From contig NZ_CP020374.1 in assembly GCF_003957745.1 (NCBI RefSeq), forward strand, positions 1 through 50,369: a stretch of DNA of 50,369 nucleotides, written 5' to 3'. The notes beneath the pieces were generated by a model that saw nothing but the letters and a program-made list of their open reading frames with translations, was not told where the DNA came from and made no database searches. Within the stretch, counting starts at the first letter, position 1. Each line of letters opens with the position of its first letter. Of the stretch, positions 16,145 to 25,084 are shown in pieces. Origin of the DNA: Shewanella khirikhana. Lineage in GTDB: Bacteria; Pseudomonadota; Gammaproteobacteria; Enterobacterales; Shewanellaceae. A program made the translations under genes and the position numbers.

Positions 16145-18199
16145 ATGGAAAGATTATTCATCGCAGAAAAACCCAGCGTCGCACGGGCCATTGCGGAGGT
16201 TCTGGGGATCACCGGCAAAGGCAATGGCTATATAGAATGCGGCTCAGATACTATCACCTGGTGTTTCGGGCACATGCTTGAACAAGCCGAACCCGATCAT
16301 TACACCTCAGCAGACACCCCCGTCCGGGACGGCAAAAAAATCTGGCGAGTCGAAGATCTCCCCGTCATTCCCAAAGAGTGGATACTCCACCCCAAAGCGG
16401 ATGCCAAAGCGCAATTGACGCAAATTGGCACCTTGCTCAAACAGGCGCAAACGGTGGTGAACTGCGGAGATCCAGACCGCGAAGGCCAAAATCTGGTTGA
16501 TGAGGTACTGACTCATTACCAAAGCCAAGCGCCGGTACTGCGCTATTGGTCAAGTGGCATTGATAGCGTCTCGGTCGAGCGCGCCCTCAATTCCCTGTTT
16601 GACAATACTGAGAAAAAAACCTTCGGGGATGCCTCCATTGGCCGCCAGCGGGCAGATTGGTTAATTGGGATGAATCTCAGCCGGGCATTCACGCTGCGAG
16701 CTGAACGCGGCGGCTCAAGAGCACTTATCACTGTTGGCCGCGTACAAACCCCTGTCCTCTCCATGGTCGTCAATCGTGACCGCGACATTGAAAACTTTAA
16801 GCCCGTTCCGTTTCACACGTTACGCGCCACATTGCAAAGCACTGATGGTGAGTTTAGCGCCAAGTGGAAAGCCAAAGAGGAACAAGCAGGGCTCGATAGT
16901 GAAGGTCGGTTGATTAATACAGAAATCGCCGACGCACTGGTATCAAGCATGACTGGTTCGCCAGCTTCGATAACAGAAGCCAAATCAACGGCAAAAAAGG
17001 CACACCATCCGTTGACTTACTCATTGTCCAATCTGACGGTTGCCGCGAGTAAACAGTTTGGTTATTCCGCACAAAACGTCCTGGACACATGCCAGGCACT
17101 TTACGAAAAACACAAGTTAACGACTTACCCCAGGACGGATTGCGGTTACTTGCCTGAATCGCAATTTGCGGATGTTCCTGACATTTTGGAAGCACTGAAA
17201 CAGGTAAACCCTGAACTGACTCCAGTCATTGATAAAGCCGATCCAAAGCTGAAATCCAAAACCTGGGACGACAGCAAGTTAACCGCGCACCACGGCATTA
17301 TCCCGACTCACGAAGTGGCAAACAAAAGCGCCCTATCGGAAATGGAGCGCAACATTTATGAGCTAATTGTGCGTACCTACATAGCGCAGTTCTACCCCGT
17401 TCATGAATACCGCAGCATCCAAATCAATATTGAGATTGGTGGGGAATGCTTCACAGCCTCGGGTAAAGTCATCACGCTGAACGGCTGGAAAGACGTCTAT
17501 CGCGAAGCGGACGACGACACAGAGAAGGAGGAGGAACAACACCTTCCCAACGTACAAAAAGGAGACTCGTTAACCTGTCTTGCCATCGAGCGCAAAGATG
17601 CGAAAACAAAACCACCCAGCCGCTTTAATGAGGGAACTATCCTGGCTGCCATGGTGGGGATCCACAAGTTTGTAGATGACCCCGCCATGAAAAAGCTGCT
17701 GCGTGAAGAAGATGGCCTCGGCACCGAAGCCACCAGAGCGGGGATCCTGACTGAGCTTAAAAATCGGGGGTATTTGGTTGAACAAGGTAAAGCATTGGTC
17801 AGTTCCCCTCTTGGCCGTAGCATCGTTGACGCACTGCCAACGATGGTGAAAAGTCCGGTGTTAACCGCCCTGGTTGAACGCCAACTCAAAGATGTGGAGT
17901 CCGGCAAGCTGTCGCTCGATGCCTTTACCGCTGCCCAGGTGAAATTTGTAACTGAGCAGGTTGAAAAGGCTAATGTTGGCGCAGTCAAAATAGCAGGTGC
18001 AAAACCCCCGCTGCCGGTATCAGAGCTCTACAAGTGTTTGCTGTGTAATCATGGGTTGGTTCGCCGTCCCACATCGACGAAAGGCCGCTACTGGTGGGGA
18101 TGCAGCCAGTACCCAACGTGTACACAAATGTACGCAGATATCAACGGCAGGCCAAATTACGCAAAACCAATCCAACCCAAAGAAACCGCCCCCCAATAA
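16145..18199 (+). CDS. traE: TraE type IA topoisomerase (topoisomerase III)
   Basis: Type IA DNA topoisomerase, 684 residues from the ATG at 16145 (GAGG eight bases upstream). The GTG at 16133 abuts the ssb stop and is less likely. The N-terminal TOPRIM domain shows LFIAEKPSVARAIAEVLG and CGDPDREGQNLVDEV. The active-site Tyr lies in TTYPRTDCGYL near residue 328. A C-terminal zinc finger spans CLLCNHG...WWGCSQYPTC. RP4 TraE is the equivalent topoisomerase III-like protein and lies in the same place before traD and traC. It likely unlinks plasmid strands during or after transfer. Confidence 0.95.
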   Translation: MERLFIAEKPSVARAIAEVLGITGKGNGYIECGSDTITWCFGHMLEQAEPDHYTSADTPVRDGKKIWRVEDLPVIPKEWILHPKADAKAQLTQIGTLLKQAQTVVNCGDPDREGQNLVDEVLTHYQSQAPVLRYWSSGIDSVSVERALNSLFDNTEKKTFGDASIGRQRADWLIGMNLSRAFTLRAERGGSRALITVGRVQTPVLSMVVNRDRDIENFKPVPFHTLRATLQSTDGEFSAKWKAKEEQAGLDSEGRLINTEIADALVSSMTGSPASITEAKSTAKKAHHPLTYSLSNLTVAASKQFGYSAQNVLDTCQALYEKHKLTTYPRTDCGYLPESQFADVPDILEALKQVNPELTPVIDKADPKLKSKTWDDSKLTAHHGIIPTHEVANKSALSEMERNIYELIVRTYIAQFYPVHEYRSIQINIEIGGECFTASGKVITLNGWKDVYREADDDTEKEEEQHLPNVQKGDSLTCLAIERKDAKTKPPSRFNEGTILAAMVGIHKFVDDPAMKKLLREEDGLGTEATRAGILTELKNRGYLVEQGKALVSSPLGRSIVDALPTMVKSPVLTALVERQLKDVESGKLSLDAFTAAQVKFVTEQVEKANVGAVKIAGAKPPLPVSELYKCLLCNHGLVRRPTSTKGRYWWGCSQYPTCTQMYADINGRPNYAKPIQPKETAPQ

Positions 18200-18236
18200 A
18201 GCGCACCCGTGGTGCACTCTTCTGATCACACGCCCC

Positions 18237-18262
18237 GCGCCCACTCTTGGGCGCTTCTTTTT
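18237..18262 (+). terminator. Terminator-like hairpin between traE and traD
   Basis: GCGCCC (18237-18242) and GGGCGC (18249-18254) form a GC-rich stem with a 6-base loop, followed by TTCTTTTT. It lies 14 bases before traD. It would reduce read-through from traE into traD-traC, giving lower expression of the primase, or require a separate promoter. Confidence 0.65.
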
Positions 18263-18275
18263 GAGGTACGAAAAC

Positions 18276-18461
18276 ATGTCAAAAAACCAACCACACATCA
18301 CTGAGCAGGTGAAAGCCAAACTGTTGGATTCTGAAACCCCCGGCTTTCAAGCGGAGTTCAGCCCAGAAGAAGCCGAAGCAATCGGCGCATTTGAGGAAAC
18401 CGCGTTAACTGAGAGTGACGCCTTGGCGTCGGTTATCGACCTGGAGGGCAATCATGACTAA
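18276..18461 (+). CDS. traD: TraD-like small IncP transfer protein
   Basis: Small acidic protein of 61 residues between traE and traC, the place of RP4 traD. The segment GFQAEFSPEEAEAIGAFEETALTESDALAS matches, as I recall it, the conserved C-terminal region of IncP TraD (FTPEEA..GAF.EDALSE.DAL). It is shorter than RP4 TraD. The ATG at 18276 is the first start after the terminator; an open frame further upstream overlaps traE and is rejected. The end overlaps the traC start by eight bases. The biochemical role of TraD is not known. Confidence 0.75.
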   Translation: MSKNQPHITEQVKAKLLDSETPGFQAEFSPEEAEAIGAFEETALTESDALASVIDLEGNHD

Positions 18462-21400
18462 AGCACCCAAAAAAGCATTTCATGAAACGGTCGCCGAAAC
18501 CCTGATAAGCTTGCTTGAAAAAGGCACAGCCCCCTGGCAAAAGCCCTGGATCCCAGGTTCCCCACCTTCCCAGCCCTACAACCCCAGCTCAAACAACCGC
18601 TACAAAGGGATAAACGTCCTTAACTTAATGGCTCAAGGTTATCAAGATCCCCGCTGGCTGACGTACAACCAAGCAAAAGCGTTAAACGCCCAGGTGATAA
18701 AGGGAGAACGTGGTACCCAAGTGCAATACTGGAAGTTTGCCGAAAACCAGCAAAAAACCGATGACAAGGGCAACCCTGTGTTTGACAGTCAAGGCAAGCC
18801 GGTAATGGAACTCGTCCCGCTTGAGCGTCCGAAGGTATTTTTTGCTGTCGTGTTCAACGCACAGCAGATTGATGGAATGCCCCCATTAACCTATGAAGCA
18901 GCAAAGCCGGAACAGCTCTGGGAGGCTCAGGAACGTGTTGAAAAGATGCTGCTGGCATCTGGTGCTTCAATAACTCACGACCAGTGCAACAGAGCTTTCT
19001 ATCGCCTTTCAACGGATAGGATCCATCTACCGGAAAAGCACCAGTTCCCTGATATGGCCGGGTACTACGCCACCGCATTACACGAGTTAGGCCATTGGAC
19101 CGGCCATCCGTCCAGGCTGGCAAGGGATTTGGGACACCCGTTTGGCAGCACTGGATACGCCAAGGAAGAATTACGGGCTGAAATTGCTTCGATGATCCTG
19201 GGAGAAGAAACGGGGATCGGCCACGACCCAGAGCAACATGCCGCGTATGTTGGTAGCTGGATTAAAGCCCTGAAAGAAGATCCTTTAGAGATTTTCCGGG
19301 CTGCAGCTGATGCGGAAAAAATCAGAGGGTTCGTGCTGGCACTTGAACAACAGCAAACCATTCAGCAAACCCCACCTCAGTCTGCTGACATTCCCGCGAT
19401 CTTAGCGACCCCATGGCTACTCGCCGACGATGTAGAAGCCTACGGCGAACACGCCGGTCATTGGATTGTGGTCACTCTGGATCACGAAAAAGAACTCCCA
19501 GGCGGCCCATGGGAGCACCTCGACGATGCGAAACAGGCCGCTGACTTCATCAACCTGAAAGCAGCCGCTTACCTTGAAAAAGCAGATAAGGAGTTAGCAT
19601 TGCAGGACGTTTACTCAACCCGCCAGCAGGTGCTTTCCAGCGTCATATCAATGCTACCGGAAAACATGCTGTTGGCACTGACAGATATTGCCGAAGAACG
19701 AAAGCAACTGATTAACGGTAGTGGCAATTCCTCCGAAGCATATGAGCGAAAAGCGATTGAATTGTTTGGCTCGGCAATCCCACTGGATTTCAACGGCCAC
19801 GTTATCGTTAAAAGTCGCGCAGAAGGTGAGGTACCGGAATTTTTTGGTATTTATGTGCAGCAGGCCAATGGCAAGGAACAATGGATTGCCAACAGAGATA
19901 CGCCAAAAGAAGCCTCTGAGCTATCGAGTTGGCTAAAACTGGTCGATGCGTTTTCTGAGCCCAACACTGCCGAACAAACAGCCAAGCTGGCCAGTGTAAA
20001 CGTTACCCTGGTATTCCAAGATCCTCACAGCACCGTTGACGATAAGTCGGCAGCCCAGGAGCTGAGAAAAACGGCAGAAATGGAGGCACTGCTAAGCAGC
20101 GACGATATGAAGCAGCGGATTGCCAAGCAGCTTACGGGGATACCAGATCAAGGTTCTCCTTCAAAAGAGATTGAGCAAGCGCGGCACTACATCAATGTGC
20201 CATATAAGGAAAAAGCCGAAGCCAAGAAGCTTGGTGCGCGTTGGGATCGTGAACAGCAATCCTGGTTTGTGCCACCTGGCGTTAACGTCGCTCCTTTTAC
20301 AAAATGGCCAGAGATAGAGCAGGCTCCCGTCCAGACAAAACAGCCTCAGAAGCGATATTTGGCAGTCCCTTACGAAGAGCGAAAGGAAGCCAAAGCTGCC
20401 GGAGCCAAGTGGGACAAAACCGCCACATCCTGGTACATCGATGGCGAAAAGTTCACAGACAAGGTACTCAAGTGGCTGCCGGAAAACCGCCCCACTGAAC
20501 AAGCGCCCGCCATGACTCACAGAGAAGAACTTGCCCTTGCAATGCAAGACATGGGCTTTGATGTGACAGGAGAACACCCCATTATGGACGGGCAAAAACA
20601 TCGCTGTAGGCTGCTCTCGGATAAAGCATCAGTATCCGACAAAAGCGGCAGTGGTATGTATGTCGCGTTCATGGACGGTATACCCGCCGCTTACATTGCC
20701 AATAATCGTACAGGAGAGTCGCGGAATTGGTCATCGAAAGGGTATTCAATGACCGACGAAGAGAAAGCAGCGTTAAACGCTCAAGCGGCGGCCAAGAGGC
20801 AAGCCCGAGAAGCAGCACAAGCTGCTGAGCGACAAAGCGTCGCAGCTGGTATCAGCAATTTGCTCAACGTCTGCAACTCACCAACAGGCAATGAAAAATA
20901 CCTGCAAATAAAACAAGCCAAGGTGGGCAACTTGCTCGTCGTTCCTGAGCCCTCTGCATTCCCCAATGATGCCAAAATCCTAATTGGGACGAATTGGAAA
21001 GCATCGCAGGCATTACGCGCCAACAATCCGAACCATGTCGTTTTTACTACTGGTGATTTGATTGTTCCCGCACACGATACCAGCGGCAAAATTTGGACGG
21101 TTCAGACAATTCAACCTAATGGCGTAAAGATGTTTCCTAAAGGCTCACAAAAAACGGGCTCATTTCACATTGTCGGTGGGGATATGGATGCCTTGGCGAA
21201 AGCGCCGGTCATTCTGCTGAGTGAAGGTTACGCCACCGCAGATACGTTGAGTGAAGCAGCTGAATTGCCGGTGGTCTCTTCATTTGATGCCGGCAACCTT
21301 ATCGTGGTAGCTAAAGCTCTACGAGAAATGCACCCAAGTAAGCCCATGTTGATTTGCGGCGATGATGACGCTCACCAATTGATGACTGAGGGTAAAAACG

Positions 21401-21744
21401 TAGGACGGGAGAACGCGACCGTTGCTGCCGAAGCTGTTAACGGCGCGACACTTTTTCCCCTCTTCGCCCCTAGAGAACAGCATTATCCCGTTGATCTGCC
21501 GCCAGTCACACCCACTGCCTGGCGCGATAAGCACCTCACCCAAGCCCAAAGTGATGCCATCGAAAAGATGAAAGGCTTTACTGACTTCAATGATTTGAAG
21601 GTAAAAAGTGCACTGGGTATCGATGGGGTTAAACGCCAGGTGAAATTAGCCATCAATGAACTATTGAACAGGCTCCCCCAACAGCACACTTCAACACAGG
21701 AACAAAACGCCAAAAAATCAAAAAGTCACTCACTAACCATGTGA
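18454..21744 (+). CDS. traC: TraC DNA primase with N-terminal ArdC domain
   Basis: Large multidomain protein of 1096 residues, like RP4 TraC1. The start is ATG 18454 with GGAGGG upstream. Residues 1-300 form an ArdC domain: single-stranded-DNA-binding N-part (ISLLEKGTAPWQKPW) and zinc-metalloprotease motif HELGH at about 210-214 with a later Glu. Two copies of a short DUF5710-type repeat follow near 577-620 and 635-680 (YINVPYKEKAEAKKLGARWD; YLAVPYEERKEAKAAGAKWD). The C-terminal primase has a TOPRIM region with LLSEGYATADTL and MLICGDDDA. In RP4, TraC is transferred to the recipient and primes the new strand. The ArdC part may also resist restriction. Confidence 0.94.
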   Translation: MTKAPKKAFHETVAETLISLLEKGTAPWQKPWIPGSPPSQPYNPSSNNRYKGINVLNLMAQGYQDPRWLTYNQAKALNAQVIKGERGTQVQYWKFAENQQKTDDKGNPVFDSQGKPVMELVPLERPKVFFAVVFNAQQIDGMPPLTYEAAKPEQLWEAQERVEKMLLASGASITHDQCNRAFYRLSTDRIHLPEKHQFPDMAGYYATALHELGHWTGHPSRLARDLGHPFGSTGYAKEELRAEIASMILGEETGIGHDPEQHAAYVGSWIKALKEDPLEIFRAAADAEKIRGFVLALEQQQTIQQTPPQSADIPAILATPWLLADDVEAYGEHAGHWIVVTLDHEKELPGGPWEHLDDAKQAADFINLKAAAYLEKADKELALQDVYSTRQQVLSSVISMLPENMLLALTDIAEERKQLINGSGNSSEAYERKAIELFGSAIPLDFNGHVIVKSRAEGEVPEFFGIYVQQANGKEQWIANRDTPKEASELSSWLKLVDAFSEPNTAEQTAKLASVNVTLVFQDPHSTVDDKSAAQELRKTAEMEALLSSDDMKQRIAKQLTGIPDQGSPSKEIEQARHYINVPYKEKAEAKKLGARWDREQQSWFVPPGVNVAPFTKWPEIEQAPVQTKQPQKRYLAVPYEERKEAKAAGAKWDKTATSWYIDGEKFTDKVLKWLPENRPTEQAPAMTHREELALAMQDMGFDVTGEHPIMDGQKHRCRLLSDKASVSDKSGSGMYVAFMDGIPAAYIANNRTGESRNWSSKGYSMTDEEKAALNAQAAAKRQAREAAQAAERQSVAAGISNLLNVCNSPTGNEKYLQIKQAKVGNLLVVPEPSAFPNDAKILIGTNWKASQALRANNPNHVVFTTGDLIVPAHDTSGKIWTVQTIQPNGVKMFPKGSQKTGSFHIVGGDMDALAKAPVILLSEGYATADTLSEAAELPVVSSFDAGNLIVVAKALREMHPSKPMLICGDDDAHQLMTEGKNVGRENATVAAEAVNGATLFPLFAPREQHYPVDLPPVTPTAWRDKHLTQAQSDAIEKMKGFTDFNDLKVKSALGIDGVKRQVKLAINELLNRLPQQHTSTQEQNAKKSKSHSLTM

Positions 21745-21748
21745 TATT

Positions 21749-21772
21749 GAAAGCGCCGTACCAGGCGCTTTC
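21749..21772. terminator. Hairpin after traC
   Basis: GAAAGCGCC and GGCGCTTTC form a perfect 9-bp stem with a 6-base loop, four bases after the traC stop. No T-run follows, so it may be a weak terminator or an mRNA-stabilising element before the next gene. Confidence 0.5.
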
Positions 21773-21812
21773 TCATGGTAGACTATGTAAACCTAAAACA
21801 AACTTTAACTTC

Positions 21813-22283
21813 ATGTCTCAAATAGTCATCTATCAGCCAAGCGATGTGACCACAGCATTAGCAGCGCAAAAAACAGCAAAGAACGCACGTATCGCAAATA
21901 CTAGTGGACAAGTAAGTTTTGGTATATTCCCTTTGAATAGTCACGGATATCAGTCAGCCCCAATCATTCTAAAACTTGGCTTCATCGGTTATGCAAGCCA
22001 GCGTACTGGCGCCTATGGCTTGCGTCATATCTGGGAAAAACACGGCCAAGAGATAGGCATAAGCAACCCCTCTGATGTACCTTCATTCATCGAATCAATA
22101 CTCATCCCCGGGGCCGAAGTCATCATAGATTCAACCAAATCTGCCAAACCGCTGATAATAGAATCCAAGACGGGTCTGATCACTGTAGGTTTTAGCACAC
22201 CTCCCAACGAAGCCCCGCACTATCACATCATTACGGCGTACACGAGGAAGAACCATCCAGGTACTGTAATCGCCACGCTGTAG
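21813..22283 (+). CDS. Putative PBECR-type (barnase/EndoU/colicin-like) nuclease
   Basis: Protein of 156 residues from the ATG at 21813; the earlier frame opening overlaps traC and the hairpin. The C-terminal half reads GLRHIWEKHGQEIG, then VPSFIESILIPGAEVI, KPLIIESKTGLITVGFS and HYHIITAYTR. This order of HxxxxH, a basic/amphipathic strand pair, and a terminal H-x-x-x-T-A-Y resembles PBECR nucleases, known as toxin tips and in phage/plasmid polyvalent proteins. There is no signal peptide and no obvious antitoxin gene. It follows traC closely and ends in a strong terminator. A role as a delivered or defence RNase is inference. Confidence 0.6.
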   Translation: MSQIVIYQPSDVTTALAAQKTAKNARIANTSGQVSFGIFPLNSHGYQSAPIILKLGFIGYASQRTGAYGLRHIWEKHGQEIGISNPSDVPSFIESILIPGAEVIIDSTKSAKPLIIESKTGLITVGFSTPPNEAPHYHIITAYTRKNHPGTVIATL

Positions 22284-22322
22284 CAAAAAAAGCCAAGCAT
22301 AAAATGCTTGGCTTTTTTTGCT
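22282..22322. terminator. Strong bidirectional terminator
   Basis: Two perfect 19-base arms, 22282-22300 and 22304-22322, form a stem whose core is AGCCAAGCAT/ATGCTTGGCT, flanked by A7 and T7. It overlaps the stop of the nuclease gene and would stop transcription from both sides. Confidence 0.92.
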
Positions 22323-22540
22323 ACAGGTGACTAGTCTGTAGGAGTGATTACCCGTGGCTCCCCCTTAGCACTAAGGTTCGGGGTGACAGTCATAATGACT
22401 ATCTGGCAACCGAATACGGCATTTCTGGTATGCCGTACTAGCAAAAACATGTAACCAATCCAGATTAAGGATACATGCTGCGCCCTTCTATTTGTTGACA
22501 CCTGTTATATTATGAAACATTGACGGAATGGTCAATATGT
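22323..22540. other. Gap between convergent nuclease gene and traI
   Basis: No gene seen. It holds an inverted repeat TACGGCAT/ATGCCGTA (about 22417-22439) and an AT-rich stretch with TTGACA at 22494. The dyad may end the leftward traJ-traI transcript. No convincing promoter was found. Confidence 0.5.
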
Positions 22541-24694
22541 TTAACGCCTTGTCCTCCTCGCCCTGGAAACCACGCCATCCTTGTTGACCGAAACCAGCTC
22601 ACCAACTTTGAATTGCTTCAATGTGCTAACAGGAAACACAGCCACAGCACCATCAGGCTCAGCAAAGAGCATTAGTGAAACGCCGTTTACCTTTCTCGCG
22701 CCAAGGTAGGCCGTCTTAGTAGGGCGGGTTAAGGGGCGATGTTCTGGAACTAATATCCCCTGATCTCTTTTGTCTAAACGCTCTGATATGTATGCTTCTG
22801 CTGCTGCCATTTGTGCCGCAGTTATTTTGGAGTGAAATACATTCCATCGCAATGCGTCAGCACCGCGTCCGGATCTTTGCTTGTCCATGTCATTACATGC
22901 ATCACCCGGCAATAGCACTGTACTTGGCTTGATGATGCTTGCCACATCGATGCTGGACAGGTGGCGCACGCTGTTATATCCGGCGGCAGCCTGTCGGGCG
23001 CTTCTCGCTCCAAATGCTCCAACGTCTGACTTTTGTTCGGATCGAACTCCTGAGGCAAACTCATCCCAGGGTCTAAAGTCGTTTCTGTCGGCAGTTCGTC
23101 GTCCATCTGCGCCATCGCCTGCGCGATTAAATCCTCGTCCTGCAATGATCCTTCTGTTGATTTCGTCATGTTGTTTCTCCAGTAATAATTTTTGCTTTAG
23201 CTTCTCAAGCTCCGGAGCAGAAAACACCACGCGCACATGACCAACCACGGCGGCTTTGACCGCTAAAGCCTTAAACTCGTCGGTCCCGTTAACGGTCAGC
23301 ATGTTCCCAAATCGCTCCTGGGCCATCCTAAGTGCTGTAATGACACCCTCTGCGGTAATGTTTCTGACAATTTTTAACTGTTGGCCATCATCGCGGATCC
23401 CCGCCTCTGCTCCCTGCTGATACCTCACAACTCCCCCTTTAGTGACTACCTCGCCGCTCTTTACATGGCGTGAGTCTTGGCCTGAGAAGGTATTACCTTT
23501 TAAGGTTGCCCCCTTCCGGGCTCTTAATGCGTTCAATGCCTCAACGTTCCCGGCCTCGGCCTGTTCCCTTAACCAATCAGCCCACGTATGACGGCGATTA
23601 TTCTTGTTTAATGCGAGCCGTTCATTCTGGTACTTCTGATTTATTTTCTTAATATTATCTTTTAATGACTTACTCGCTTGACGATAGAGAACCTTTCTCA
23701 TTAGATAATTATCTGATAACGAAATCAGTATTCGCTTTAGCTTCCCTGAGCGTTTAATCATTTCAACTTCAAATTGTTTACGGCGTTTTAAAGCGTTTAA
23801 TATTGACGTTTTTCGCTTCCTATTATTAGCTTGCTCTTTTAGATAACGAGCGTATAAGCCGCTAGTGTCAACTCGCATTTTTTTAGGTTCTTTCTGATAA
23901 AAACGTTTTTTATCACCAACAAAATCAGACTCTTTAAACTCGCCAAATTTCGCCTCTAATTTTGCTTTAGAAAATGCCCTATCAACTGTACTTGCCTTAA
24001 CAAATACGCCTGATTCAACACTCTCAATAACAAAACCATTACCCTTTTTATGCAAAGCCAGCCCATTAAACGCCATGACTTTATGAAGTTCATCCCAGTT
24101 TTTAGAGGACTTTATATCTTCATAACAAACCCGTTTAATCCATCCTGCAAGACTTTCAATACCTGAGTGATGCTCTAAATCACTCGCTCTACCAGAGGAA
24201 GGAATTTTAAGGCTGATGTGATTATCGACATCCAGTCCGTGTTTCTTTTCAAGTGATGCACACGATTTAGCCAATGTCTTATAGGGGTAAAAAGGTTCAA
24301 CTGCCGTTAGTTTTTCAGGATGAATTTTATTAATGGCAATATGCATGTGAACATTATCCGTATCATAATGCACAACACTTACTCGCTGGTGTTCGGCAAA
24401 GCCCAAATCTTGACAGATAGTTTTTTCAACATCATTTAAAATATCTTTACTCGGATTTTCACCCGCACGAAAGCTCACAATTAAATGATAGGTCTTATCT
24501 TTAGTTGTACGAGTATTCATTTGCTGAGTGGCTAAAATTTCATTTATTGCCATATCTAAATTATTAGAATGACAATTTGAAAATGAAATTTGACCAACCC
24601 TATCAATCTTATCCTGTGAATCCGTGATATAATTTACAAGGTTTGCAAAGTCACTTTTCTTTAATGAATTAATAGGAACATGCTTCGCTATCAC
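22541..24694 (-). CDS. traI: TraI relaxase (MOBP, RP4 type)
   Basis: Nicking enzyme that cuts at oriT and stays linked to the 5' end. It has 717 residues, close to 732 in RP4 TraI. The N-terminus MIAKHVPINSLKKSDFANLVNYITD matches RP4 TraI, with the nicking Tyr22. The histidine motif is HYDTDNVHMHIAINKIHP near residues 110-127, and SVDRAFSKAKLEAKFG is also conserved. The C-terminal part contains an LPD7-like segment (ITAEGVITALRMAQERFGN...VVFSAPELEKLKQK). It overlaps traJ by four bases. The first two thirds are AT-rich and the last third GC-richer, where traH lies in another frame. Confidence 0.96.
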   Translation of the reverse strand: MIAKHVPINSLKKSDFANLVNYITDSQDKIDRVGQISFSNCHSNNLDMAINEILATQQMNTRTTKDKTYHLIVSFRAGENPSKDILNDVEKTICQDLGFAEHQRVSVVHYDTDNVHMHIAINKIHPEKLTAVEPFYPYKTLAKSCASLEKKHGLDVDNHISLKIPSSGRASDLEHHSGIESLAGWIKRVCYEDIKSSKNWDELHKVMAFNGLALHKKGNGFVIESVESGVFVKASTVDRAFSKAKLEAKFGEFKESDFVGDKKRFYQKEPKKMRVDTSGLYARYLKEQANNRKRKTSILNALKRRKQFEVEMIKRSGKLKRILISLSDNYLMRKVLYRQASKSLKDNIKKINQKYQNERLALNKNNRRHTWADWLREQAEAGNVEALNALRARKGATLKGNTFSGQDSRHVKSGEVVTKGGVVRYQQGAEAGIRDDGQQLKIVRNITAEGVITALRMAQERFGNMLTVNGTDEFKALAVKAAVVGHVRVVFSAPELEKLKQKLLLEKQHDEINRRIIAGRGFNRAGDGADGRRTADRNDFRPWDEFASGVRSEQKSDVGAFGARSARQAAAGYNSVRHLSSIDVASIIKPSTVLLPGDACNDMDKQRSGRGADALRWNVFHSKITAAQMAAAEAYISERLDKRDQGILVPEHRPLTRPTKTAYLGARKVNGVSLMLFAEPDGAVAVFPVSTLKQFKVGELVSVNKDGVVSRARRTRR
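22822..23169 (-). CDS. traH: TraH-like protein encoded inside traI in another frame
   Basis: A 115-residue acidic protein lying wholly within traI on the same strand in a different frame. RP4 traH has the same arrangement, and its acidic product stabilises the TraI-TraJ-oriT complex. The C-terminal half ITACATCPASMWQASSSQVQCYCRVMHVM...LTHCDGMYF, with a CxxC and CYC-H-C pattern, agrees with my memory of the cysteine-rich end of RP4 TraH. The N-terminal half is acidic (QMDDELPTETTLDPGM). Conservation of this pattern in an overlapping frame argues for a real gene. Confidence 0.8.
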   Translation of the reverse strand: MTKSTEGSLQDEDLIAQAMAQMDDELPTETTLDPGMSLPQEFDPNKSQTLEHLEREAPDRLPPDITACATCPASMWQASSSQVQCYCRVMHVMTWTSKDPDAVLTHCDGMYFTPK

Positions 24695-25080
24695 TTGTTT
24701 TGCCCTAATCGTGGTCGGATCACATTCGACATAACAGCACCCAATTCAACTTGCGTATCTTCAATTTTTGTCAATACCGCGCGAATAGTTTCAGGGGTAA
24801 AGTTTGCAACTCTTGCATCATCAGTAAGCCACCATTTCAAAAGCCCACCCAAGCGACCAAGATCACCGCTTATTCTTGCCATTTCGCGCACCTGTACCGC
24901 ATCAACGATCCCATTTACCTGGTATCCCTGCCCAACGGCTAACAAAAATGATGATGCTGTCTTACCAGCCGCTTTTGCGTTTTCTTCAATCAACTTTTTT
25001 TCATCGGGGAGGCAATAAACCGTGATGCGCTGACTCCCCTTCCTAGAGGCTTTTTGTACTTTGGGTGCTGGTTCATTCAT
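24691..25080 (-). CDS. traJ: TraJ oriT-binding relaxosome protein
   Basis: Ribbon-helix-helix protein that binds the oriT inverted repeat and recruits TraI. It has 129 residues, against 123 in RP4. Conserved blocks are RKGSQRITVYCLPDEKKLIEENAKAAG, YQVNGIVDAVQVREMARISGDLGRLGGLLKWWLTDD and ELGAVMSNVIRPR, very close to RP4 TraJ. It starts 26 bases from the nearest oriT dyad and overlaps traI by four bases, so traJ, traI and traH form one leftward operon away from oriT. Confidence 0.96.
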   Translation of the reverse strand: MNEPAPKVQKASRKGSQRITVYCLPDEKKLIEENAKAAGKTASSFLLAVGQGYQVNGIVDAVQVREMARISGDLGRLGGLLKWWLTDDARVANFTPETIRAVLTKIEDTQVELGAVMSNVIRPRLGQNK

Positions 25081-25084
25081 GGCG

